Assembly: GCA_005878325.1 (NCBI GenBank)
Contig: VBMR01000111.1
Location: forward strand, 1-11,494
Length of the DNA stretch: 11,494 nt
Source: Methanobacteriota archaeon
GTDB lineage: Archaea; Thermoplasmatota; Thermoplasmata; RBG-16-68-12
Reading direction: 5' to 3'
Shown here piece by piece: positions 5,883-11,494 of this stretch (position 1 is its first letter; each line of letters begins with the position of its first letter). The translations under genes and the position numbers were made by a program. Below the pieces are notes generated by a model. That model was not told where the DNA came from, did no database searches, and saw only the letters and a list, made by a program, of their open reading frames with translations.

Positions 5883-6908
5883 TCAGCGGGACGATTCGTT
5901 GGCCCGACGGCGGCATTCCGCGGCTGCTTCCGGTTCGCGGAGTCGATCGTACACCTCGGCCGCCAGCTCCCAGAGGCCGGGATACCGATTGTCCGAATCT
6001 GCGATTCGATCAAGCCGCCGCAGGACCTTCTCGAACTCTCCTGCTTCCATCAACATGCGCGCTTCCTCCATGAGGTACGGGGGCGAACGAGCGAGACGGC
6101 CTCGAAGGATTCCATGGCGTTCCACAGACTTTTCGACGTCCTCGAGGGTCTCTTCCTCGTCCGGCTTGCCCGCCCGTGCCTCTCGTCGGTTGGCCCTCGT
6201 CGCACCCCTCTTGCGATCGCGGGGTTCGCCGGAGTCGCGGAGGACCGATGTCATGAGATCTCGCAGGTAGTCCTCGTCCATGGCTACGGAAGCCTTCGAC
6301 GAATCCCGACCAGCCGGTCCCTCCGGTAGATCTCGAACGAGGGCCTCCAACTCCCGGAGCGCTTCGGCGACCGCACCCGGCGTCACGCTCCCCGCCGCTT
6401 TTGCGTGCTCGGCGATCGTCCGCAACTCGGAGGTGACGAAATCTTCCGGAGTCTCGTGGACCCGTCGGAGGAGGTCGACGTTGTCCAATGATACCATTCC
6501 AAGGAGGAGGACGAGGGACGCGAGGCGACCCGTATTCACCGGATCGAGGTCCGTGGAAGCGCCGCGGAGCGCGAGGAGGAGCCCTGCCACCATGGACGCG
6601 GCCAGGAGGATCGCCCATCTGCGATGCCTCTGTTCTGTCGAATAGTGGAGGAATGCGTTCGCGATCGTTGCGACGCCTGTTAGGAACGCGAGCTGAATGT
6701 CCGGAAGGTTGAGCACCGCCCCGGGCGTGAGCTCGAACGTCCATCGCTCGGTGGCGTCCGCCGCGTTGAACACGAAAAGGATGAACTTCAGCCCGACATA
6801 CATCGCGAGGAACAGGCTGATGCCTAGGGACACGTAGCGGGGCTGGAAAACGTCCCGAAGCCAGGTGGCGGAGGGCAGCTGCCGGGCCTGGCCGAACCTA
6901 CTCTCCAA
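5883..6908 (-). CDS. Four-helix membrane protein with cytoplasmic TPR-like C-terminus
   Basis: A 341-residue protein. Helices are at about 25-47, 70-89, 98-114 and 128-146. A charged, helix-rich cytoplasmic part follows (coiled-coil-like, Arg/Glu/Asp-rich at about 160-280), ending in two TPR-like helical hairpins (about 283-340: EEARMLMEAGEFEKVLRRLD, then LWELAAEVYDRLREPEAAAE). I do not recognise the family as a whole; TPRs imply protein binding on the cytoplasmic side. I chose TTG 6908 as the start because GGAGG stands 7 nt before it. Longer open sequence to 6983 lies wholly inside the preceding gene and is Ser/Gly/Pro-rich. It overlaps the preceding gene by 11 nt, so translation is probably coupled. 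It is the last gene of the minus-strand surface operon. Confidence 0.75.
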   Translation of the reverse strand: MESRFGQARQLPSATWLRDVFQPRYVSLGISLFLAMYVGLKFILFVFNAADATERWTFELTPGAVLNLPDIQLAFLTGVATIANAFLHYSTEQRHRRWAILLAASMVAGLLLALRGASTDLDPVNTGRLASLVLLLGMVSLDNVDLLRRVHETPEDFVTSELRTIAEHAKAAGSVTPGAVAEALRELEALVRDLPEGPAGRDSSKASVAMDEDYLRDLMTSVLRDSGEPRDRKRGATRANRREARAGKPDEEETLEDVEKSVERHGILRGRLARSPPYLMEEARMLMEAGEFEKVLRRLDRIADSDNRYPGLWELAAEVYDRLREPEAAAECRRRANESSR

Positions 6909-7593
6909 GCCGATCCCTCCGAATCCGGACCGCCACGAGGAGGACGGTGGCGCCGAGGGCGAAGACCCCGAGGATCCATCCACTGACCGTCGGAAGACGC
7001 CCGAGGAATCCGGCGCTGTACTCCACCTCCGCGAACGCTTCGAGACCGGCGAGGTCCGTGGTGGTGACGCTCAGGAACTTGCCGTTCACGGGGCTCATGA
7101 CGAACGTGACCCGCATCTCCGTCCGTTCCGGGACCGTGAGGGGCTGCGTGTTGTAGGTGGCGGACGACAGGCTGCGGACGAGGAACGATCCTACGGCTTC
7201 CTGGAACTGCGGTTGAGGCTGGAGCGTGGCATTGTCCGGATACTGTTGGAACGCGACGTCGGCGACGGGGTTCACGGCGTCGCCCTGGATCTTCACCTCG
7301 ACGCGGAAGATGTCCGCCCATGAGTTGTAGTCCGACACGACGACGTCGATATAGTTCAGGCCGTCCTGCGTCGCGATGCGAAATCCACTGAACTGCGGCG
7401 GGACGTTGATCACCGTGACTCCGCTGCGGACCTCGACGACTCCGGCCTCGGTCGGCGGAGCAGGCTTCATAGACACGCTCGCGGCGAGAACGAGGATCGC
7501 GGCGAAGAGCGTCGCCGCGAGCCATCCCCTACCGGAAGCGGGTCGTCCGCGTTCCCCTCGACTGTGATGGCTTCCCTTTCCCACGGTTCCCAT
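6898..7593 (-). CDS. Exported protein with N-terminal and C-terminal membrane segments, unknown function
   Basis: A 231-residue protein. A basic N-terminus (residues 1-22) leads into a signal peptide or anchor helix (24-42). An extracellular beta-rich domain of about 160 residues follows (GVTVINVPPQFSGF and RTEMRVTFVMSP are strand-like). The C-terminus has a helix at about 205-223 and a short basic RIRRDR stop-transfer. The predicted state is therefore a surface protein fixed by its C-terminus, facing outward. No enzyme motif is visible. The start ATG 7593 has a GGTGG site 7 nt before it and lies 65 nt inside the end of the preceding gene. GTG 7584 is a weaker alternative. It ends by overlapping the four-helix TPR protein gene by 11 nt. 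Confidence 0.72.
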   Translation of the reverse strand: MGTVGKGSHHSRGERGRPASGRGWLAATLFAAILVLAASVSMKPAPPTEAGVVEVRSGVTVINVPPQFSGFRIATQDGLNYIDVVVSDYNSWADIFRVEVKIQGDAVNPVADVAFQQYPDNATLQPQPQFQEAVGSFLVRSLSSATYNTQPLTVPERTEMRVTFVMSPVNGKFLSVTTTDLAGLEAFAEVEYSAGFLGRLPTVSGWILGVFALGATVLLVAVRIRRDRLGE

Positions 7594-8797
7594 TCGCGTT
7601 CCACCGGCGTTGGCTGCGCATCCGGCGTCGATAGTTGTATCCCCGCTTCGGTCTCCCTCCCAATGCGTTCGAGACCCGGCCGGCCCTGCGGATGCGATGG
7701 GCCCGCCATTGGCTGACGCTCACAAATCCGAACGTTACGGCCAGGGTCGCGGGGAAGGAGAGGGCCTGCCCCCCCGCGAACGCGCCGACCAACCGACCGT
7801 TCGACACTTCGATGGTGAGCGAGACGTTCTGCTCGCCCGATATGTAGACCTGCCAGGTCGCGATGGCGCCATAGTCCGCACGGATCGATTCCAAGGTCTG
7901 GAAGACGACGTTTCCGACGACTCTCAGAGCGTATCCCGATCGGCCGATTCGCAGGGCCAGGGAGAACGTACCCTCCACAGAAGGGTTGATCGTGGCCGCG
8001 CCAGAGGATGGCACAACGTAGAGCGCCTCGACCCGCGAGACACCCCGAACCTCGATGATCGCCGGAGGACGGGGGCTCGCGGCGAGCCGCACAAAGTAGT
8101 GCGCGTCGTGGTAGACATGGGCCACGTCCGTGGGGTTCTCGATCGAAAGCTCGCCCTGCAGGACGTCGAAGCTCGCGGCGAGTCGGAGGGGGACGTTGCC
8201 TTGGTTCGTCACCCGGATGTACTGCCCGGAAGGCCGCGACGATAGGTCCGTCGCTGTGAAGGGCTCGGCTTGAAAGTCGAAATCCGCGGCGGAGAGCCCG
8301 TAACTCAGGACGGGCGCTTCGACGGCGACGTCGAAGCCCGCCGAGAGTGTGCTCCCCTCGAAGACGAGGAAGCGCCAGAGACCTGGCAGGGCCTGCGCAT
8401 CGAGGCCGACGACGAAGGTCAGGTGCAGGCTGTCCGCGGAGGAAAGATCGGGTCGGATGAACAGGTCGTAGAGGGGGTCCGACCAGCTTCCCGTGGCCGC
8501 GTCCCACGTCCAACGGTACGTTGTCCGGATCCCTTCGGGAGGTGCCCCGGGCAAGGTTGCGTTGATGGCGACGGATCCGACGGCAGCGGACAGGTTGACG
8601 GAGACCTCGTGCCAGATCCCCGCGACGAGGATCGGGGCTCCTCCCGCGGTCGCGAGCGGCGCCTCGCCTGGCATGTGAATCGTGAGATCCGCCACGGCGG
8701 CGCGGGCGGGCTCACTGGACGCGAGGCAGCTCGTGACAAGAGCGAGGAGCAGGAGGCAGGGACCGAGATGCGCCCGCCAGGTTCGTCTGGGCATCAT
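7529..8797 (-). CDS. Large exported protein with C-terminal anchor and highly basic tail, unknown function
   Basis: A 422-residue protein. A signal peptide (CLLLLALVTSC, residues 14-24) contains VTSC, which could be a lipobox with Cys24 as lipidated residue; cleavage at ARA-AV near 34 is the alternative. The extracellular portion (about 35-335) is beta-rich with Ser/Thr-rich stretches and a central YIRVTNQGNVPLRLAAS segment. That segment resembles the N-G-N-V-P pattern of archaeal CARDB/NEW3-like immunoglobulin folds. A hydrophobic segment at 336-361 is the membrane anchor. The last 61 residues form a cytoplasmic tail with 21 Lys/Arg. The family is not recognised. The start is ATGATG at 8797/8794, with GGGAG just upstream. 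It follows the secreted-protein gene by 26 nt and its end overlaps the next gene by 65 nt. Confidence 0.76.
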   Translation of the reverse strand: MMPRRTWRAHLGPCLLLLALVTSCLASSEPARAAVADLTIHMPGEAPLATAGGAPILVAGIWHEVSVNLSAAVGSVAINATLPGAPPEGIRTTYRWTWDAATGSWSDPLYDLFIRPDLSSADSLHLTFVVGLDAQALPGLWRFLVFEGSTLSAGFDVAVEAPVLSYGLSAADFDFQAEPFTATDLSSRPSGQYIRVTNQGNVPLRLAASFDVLQGELSIENPTDVAHVYHDAHYFVRLAASPRPPAIIEVRGVSRVEALYVVPSSGAATINPSVEGTFSLALRIGRSGYALRVVGNVVFQTLESIRADYGAIATWQVYISGEQNVSLTIEVSNGRLVGAFAGGQALSFPATLAVTFGFVSVSQWRAHRIRRAGRVSNALGGRPKRGYNYRRRMRSQRRWNANGNRGKGKPSQSRGTRTTRFR

Positions 8798-8823
8798 GCT
8801 CCCATCGGACGACCCCTGGGGGG

Positions 8824-9924
8824 TTACGGCTGCTCCACTCGGATCGTCACAGTGGCGACATAGGTTCCTGTTTGCGTACCGAGCGGAACCGCGATGTTCA
8901 GCTGGACGATCGTCGTCTGGGAATTCCCCAAGGCGTCGTGCGACTCATTCGACGTCGCATTTCCACGGAGGTAGATCGCATTGGCCGAGCCGATGCCCGC
9001 GAACGGCGTGTCCACCGTGACATCGTCAGTTGAGTCCGCAGCCGCGAGGACCTTCACGTTCGTGACGCTGATCGTGTTGTTCGATGCGGACCTAAGGTGT
9101 CCAACGAACCAAATCCGGACCCGGTAGTCCCGGTTCGAGATGTGGGTGACGTTGACCGTATTCGTGCTTGCGTTCGCACCCGGGGCGATGCTGCCGGCCA
9201 ACCAAGGCGCACTGATCGTCACCTCGGTGTACTGGAACACCCCAAATTCGAAAAAGACACCCAACACGTTCGTTTGGACTGTCGCGAGGTTTCCCTCATC
9301 GTCCACCGCCCTGACCTGGGCGTTCCAACTGTTGGTGTCGTCGTACCCAAGCAGTCCGGAGTTCACTGGGTCATTGGCCTGCCGGACCTGCTTGTTGAGT
9401 GTGAATGCAAGGCGGAAGCTGAAGTCACGCGGCGCGGTGTTTACGAAGACGCTGCTTGAAGCGTTGGAGTAGACGAAGTTACCTTCCGAGACGCTCCATT
9501 CGGACGCCGCGGGCGTGTTGTCCCCCCCCGAGTTGTTGTACGTCAAGTTGAGACGGTAGTTCGCGCCCGCCCCCTGTGCGTCGTAGGTCGCCGTATCGTT
9601 GCCGCCGTCAAACCAGAGGTTGATCCAGACGTTCTGGACGTCGCTCCAGTTGTTGTCGTCGTTTACTCGTAGCCAGAACCAGTAGGTCACGTTCACGTCG
9701 AGCTGAGCGCCCATCCGGGTCGCATTGTCCGTCACATTCTTGATGTCGAACTCCGTGATGGTCGGCGCCGCGCTCGTCACCACCGTCGAGACGTTCCCAG
9801 TGCCCTCGTCGAATCCCCCATCCGGTGCCGCCGCGTGGCCCATGCTCAGGACGATGGCGAGGAACAGAAATCCGACCGCCAGGGAGCGACCGAAACGCAG
9901 TCTTCGGAGCCAGGACGAAGACAT
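8824..9924 (-). CDS. Secreted, sequon-rich (probably N-glycosylated) protein, unknown function
   Basis: A 366-residue protein with a classic signal peptide: RRLRFGR basic region, hydrophobic core to about residue 28, then GHAAAP. The mature part is beta-rich, with many Asn, Thr and Asp residues. I count 14 N-x-S/T sequons, an exceptional density that fits archaeal surface N-glycosylation. It ends with VPLGTQTGTYVATVTIRVEQP (quoted in part: VPLGTQTGTYVATVTI), a strand pair seen at the end of archaeal Ig-like surface domains. There is no C-terminal anchor, so it is released or held by partners. ATG 9924 is preferred over TTG 9939, because a TATA-like box is centred 26 nt before this ATG, making a leaderless message. 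It is the first gene of the four-gene operon; the next starts 26 nt downstream. Confidence 0.8.
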   Translation of the reverse strand: MSSSWLRRLRFGRSLAVGFLFLAIVLSMGHAAAPDGGFDEGTGNVSTVVTSAAPTITEFDIKNVTDNATRMGAQLDVNVTYWFWLRVNDDNNWSDVQNVWINLWFDGGNDTATYDAQGAGANYRLNLTYNNSGGDNTPAASEWSVSEGNFVYSNASSSVFVNTAPRDFSFRLAFTLNKQVRQANDPVNSGLLGYDDTNSWNAQVRAVDDEGNLATVQTNVLGVFFEFGVFQYTEVTISAPWLAGSIAPGANASTNTVNVTHISNRDYRVRIWFVGHLRSASNNTISVTNVKVLAAADSTDDVTVDTPFAGIGSANAIYLRGNATSNESHDALGNSQTTIVQLNIAVPLGTQTGTYVATVTIRVEQP

Positions 9925-9942
9925 CACAGCGCGAAACAAAGA

Positions 9943-9955
9943 ATTAGTACTTAAT
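9943..9955 (-). promoter_or_regulatory. TATA-like promoter of the surface-protein operon (leaderless)
   Basis: The minus strand reads ATTAAGTACTAAT, an AT-rich block centred near 9950, 26 nt upstream of ATG 9924. That spacing puts the transcription start at or next to the ATG. The block is conspicuous against the GC-rich background. Confidence 0.5.
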
Positions 9956-10000
9956 CCACAAACACCTGAGTATCGGTTTTGATTCGCAGCCCGGAGACGG

Positions 10001-10016
10001 GCCCGATCAATCGGGC
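10001..10016. promoter_or_regulatory. 16-bp inverted repeat upstream of the surface operon, candidate operator
   Basis: GCCCGAT, two spacer bases (CA), then ATCGGGC: a perfect 7-bp inverted repeat centred about 58 bp upstream of the TATA-like element and 84 bp upstream of ATG 9924. The 2-nt centre is too small for an RNA hairpin loop unless the innermost pair opens, so a dimeric protein-binding site is the better reading. Confidence 0.4.
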
Positions 10017-10096
10017 GCGTCTTTCAGAACTTTCGGCCTGGCCCGCTAGATCGTGCCGAGGAGAGGGGTTCGACCATTTTCACATGGAGTCGGAAT

Positions 10097-10187
10097 GGGT
10101 CCGTCCGGATTTGAACCTGATCCGGTTCGGGTCTTCACATCGAATCCGTACGGTGTCGGATTGGTCTGATTGGGTTCGGTTTTATCG
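10097..10187. other. Hairpin-rich non-coding stretch
   Basis: No gene is supported between 9925 and 10187. Two inverted repeats stand out: 10105-10110 with 10120-10125 (CCGGAT/ATCCGG, 9-nt loop) and 10143-10148 with 10157-10162 (AATCCG/CGGATT, 8-nt loop). The second contains an 8-bp palindrome CCGTACGG at 10146-10153. Variants of TCCGGAT and GGTTCGG recur through the stretch. It lies directly downstream of the broken winged-helix gene on the minus strand and could be its 3' untranslated region, a small RNA, or a decayed element end. Confidence 0.35.
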
Positions 10188-10475
10188 TTACCGGTCGGTC
10201 CCCGCAATAGGCACAGTCAGCGGGCTCGCCATATACTCGCCGCTAGGTGTAAGGTGAACAACAGCGTTCCGACCTTTCTTCTCGGTCGTAACCAATTTCC
10301 CGTCCAGGAGAGGGCGGAGGATCATCTTTGTGAGCTTTGACCGTGAGGTTGCCCTTCAGTTCGCGACTCGTCCCCTCGTTGACCTGCGTGTAACCTTCCA
10401 CCCCGGCCTGGTGAAGGGCCCCGAAGAGTCGAGGTACCTGCCGGACCCTCCTCGAGTCTCCAGCTCGCGTACCAC
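10188..10475 (-). pseudogene. Winged-helix (HTH) transcriptional regulator broken by frameshift(s)
   Basis: No single frame gives a full protein, but joined frames do. The middle part (LFGALHQAG, GTSRELKGNLTVKAH) runs in one frame down to an AAA run at 10327-10329. Reading on with one A removed gives KMILRPLLDGKLV, then TTEKKGRNAVVHLTPSGE, ending at TAA 10190-10188. This is the recognition helix, wing and closing LTPSGE of an archaeal winged-helix protein. A second shift near 10420-10430 may join an N-terminal piece (VRELETRGGSGRYLD) from GTG 10475. Alternatively the gene began in the middle frame (possible GTG 10521). Third codon positions are GC-rich in the frames used, as in real genes here. 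The product would be a DNA-binding protein of about 90 residues. It could also be intact with a sequencing indel in the AAA run. Confidence 0.6.
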
Positions 10476-10550
10476 GATTTGGCCCGAATCCAAAACTTTC
10501 TGAAGGCTGGCGGGGACACACCCGGCCCCGCGCTCTCGATTGAGGTCTCG

Positions 10551-11129
10551 TTACAACCCGCCGCCCCCGCCGAGGATCGCCTCCGCGAGTCCCCGAAAGG
10601 CCTCCTCGACGTTTTCGCCCGTCTTGGCGGAGGTGTACTGGACTGGACAGTCGTACCGGCGGAGGACCTCCGCAACCTCCGCGTCGCTTGTCTCCCGTCG
10701 ACCCGGGATGTCGATTTTGTTCCCGAGCGTCAGGACGGGGACCAGACCCACCCGATCGAGGAGGGCGGAGATCCAGGCCTCCAGAGCGAGCAGCGTATCC
10801 CGCCGGGTGACGTCGAAGACCGCGAGGACGCCTTGGGTCGCTTCGAAATAGGCTTCTTTGAAGAGATTCAGGAAGGTTCGATTGCCCATGATGTCGGAGA
10901 CCATCAGGTCCGCGTGGACGGAACTCGAGGGACGGTCCAATGTGACCGTTTTTTTCGAGACGCGCATCCCGAGGGTTCGGATGTACGACTCATCGAAGGA
11001 TCCGGAAACCAACCGGTGGACGAGGCTAGTTTTCCCGACCCCCTGCTCGCCGATGAGGCAGACCTTGATCCTGTAAAGCTTCGGCTCGGCTAAGGATCGG
11101 CTCGGCTCGGGCGGAGACGAGTGGGTCAT
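10551..11129 (-). CDS. Small Ras/Rab-like GTPase
   Basis: A 192-residue P-loop GTPase of the Ras superfamily. G1 is GEQGVGKTS (27-35). The switch-I Thr is Thr52 (YIRTLG). G3 is DIMGN, Asp79 to Asn83. G4 is NKID (137-140) and G5 is TSAK (166-169). In Ras, Rab and Ran the residue after DxxG is the catalytic Gln; here it is Asn83, so intrinsic hydrolysis may be slow or depend on a partner. There is no prenylation motif; the end is a Gly run. The start is ATG 11129, giving the normal length with a 20-residue polar N-terminal extension. The open frame upstream to 11291 is not family sequence and overlaps the integrase remnant. TTG 11135 is an alternative. A CTTTATC box at 11182-11188 could be its promoter. 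Roles of archaeal Rab-like GTPases are largely unknown. Confidence 0.88.
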   Translation of the reverse strand: MTHSSPPEPSRSLAEPKLYRIKVCLIGEQGVGKTSLVHRLVSGSFDESYIRTLGMRVSKKTVTLDRPSSSVHADLMVSDIMGNRTFLNLFKEAYFEATQGVLAVFDVTRRDTLLALEAWISALLDRVGLVPVLTLGNKIDIPGRRETSDAEVAEVLRRYDCPVQYTSAKTGENVEEAFRGLAEAILGGGGGL

Positions 11130-11196
11130 AGTCAATGTCGTGACCGGGGTGGTCCCATGAGGCCCGAGAAAGAGGTGGCGGATAAAGCGCGGAGTT

Positions 11197-11494
11197 TCAT
11201 TTCTCACGGTTGAGAAAAATGAGGTCAAAAAGATGTTTCGGTGTGAGACCGAATCCGTCCACATCGGGTTCGGTTGCGATGCACCAATCATCTCGTAATT
11301 TTCTGATGTCGCCCACGTTGATTGAAGTCAGGAAGGCCTTCTTCGACCAGGTCGGCGCGATCACGTCGCTTTCGTCCGTCAGCTTCTCCCCGTCGCGGAG
11401 GCGTCCTTCGAGGTACGCCTTCAGGTAACTAGCGGGTTCCGGACCCAGGAACGTGAAGTACCTCCGGTCCGACTTGCTCAACTCCGGTCGGACG
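11197..11494 (-). pseudogene. Tyrosine recombinase (archaeal integrase) remnant, truncated at C-terminus and cut by window edge
   Basis: The frame is open from the window edge, so the 5' end is outside. The visible 98 residues run VRPELSKSDRRYFTFLGPE, then YLKAYLEGRLRDGEKLT and FLTSINVGD. This matches the pattern I know from archaeal integrases (LSK..rYFTFL.PE...YLk.YLe.R...GE.Lt...vI.P...., then iNVGD). In those proteins INVGD is followed by the helix leading to the catalytic RPYVLR, GH and Tyr boxes. Here sequence similarity stops at IRK and the frame ends about 30 residues later at TGA (11199-11197), with none of those boxes. The protein would therefore lack most catalytic residues and is probably inactive. 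TTG 11481 is not needed as a start, since the homologous sequence extends beyond it. Confidence 0.65.
11200..11217. repeat. Perfect 7-bp inverted repeat at the end of the integrase remnant
   Basis: TTTCTCA, loop CGGT, TGAGAAA. It straddles the last codons of the integrase remnant, immediately before its TGA, and lies upstream of the GTPase gene. It could form an RNA hairpin or be a protein-binding site. No T-tract follows on either strand, so a simple intrinsic terminator is not supported. Confidence 0.4.

Noticed and set aside
5799..6329. 176-codon plus-strand frame across 5799-6329
   Set aside because: It starts in the promoter-side gap and continues antisense to the TPR-like protein; no motif, and codon-position composition favours the minus-strand gene.
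10100..10202. Possible tRNA gene on the minus strand (GGTTCAAATCC resembles a T-arm)
   Set aside because: The T-stem has a mismatch, no D-arm with a GG loop can be found at the right distance, the would-be acceptor strand contains an A-A mismatch, and no anticodon arm fits. It is better explained by simple inverted repeats.
9979..10257. 92-codon plus-strand frame in the gap upstream of the surface operon
   Set aside because: It consists largely of translated inverted-repeat sequence, has no ribosome site or motif, and runs antisense to the end of the winged-helix pseudogene.
11200..11217. Intrinsic transcription terminator at the integrase end
   Set aside because: The stem is good but no T-tract follows on either strand, and archaeal termination relies mainly on T-tracts. 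It is kept only as an inverted repeat.
1..11494. CRISPR arrays, rRNA genes, complete insertion sequences, toxin-antitoxin pairs
   Set aside because: No regularly spaced direct repeats, no rRNA-like sequence, no transposase and no recognisable toxin or antitoxin were seen on either strand.

Overview
The window is GC-rich and densely coded. It looks archaeal, most likely a high-GC, aerobic member of Thermoplasmatota. The clues are TATA-like boxes about 26 nt upstream of start codons (leaderless transcripts) at first genes, GGAGG-type Shine-Dalgarno sites at downstream genes, a Rab/Ras-like small GTPase, a sequon-rich secreted protein, small zinc-ribbon proteins, and an integrase fragment that resembles archaeal tyrosine recombinases. 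The phylum is an inference from these traits, not from a marker gene.

Layout. (1) 1-1297, plus strand: the end of a heme-copper oxidase operon, with subunit III (cut by the window edge), subunit IV, and a membrane-anchored cupredoxin with a type-1 blue copper site rather than CuA. (2) 1326-1943, minus: an unknown six-helix membrane protein. (3) 2040-3945: a small zinc-ribbon protein divergent from an SDR oxidoreductase, then, facing the SDR, a DUF488 gene followed by a second small Zn-binding protein. (4) 4040-5212, plus: a Rieske non-heme iron oxygenase alpha subunit, divergent from DUF488, with a perfect 12-bp palindrome between them. (5) 5219-5707, minus: a two-helix membrane protein with a C-terminal zinc ribbon and its own promoter.

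(6) 5883-9924, minus: a four-gene array that is probably one operon. It encodes a sequon-rich secreted protein, a large exported protein with a C-terminal anchor and a very basic tail, a second exported and anchored protein, and a four-helix membrane protein with a cytoplasmic TPR-like end. Genes overlap or nearly touch. I recognise none of these families, and this array is the best candidate here for an undescribed (cell-surface) system. A leaderless promoter and a 16-bp inverted repeat lie upstream.

(7) 9925-11494: an eroded accessory region. It holds a hairpin-rich non-coding stretch, a frameshifted winged-helix regulator, an apparently intact small GTPase, and the 3' part of a tyrosine recombinase that stops before its catalytic C-terminal boxes. 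I read this as the scar of an integrated element.
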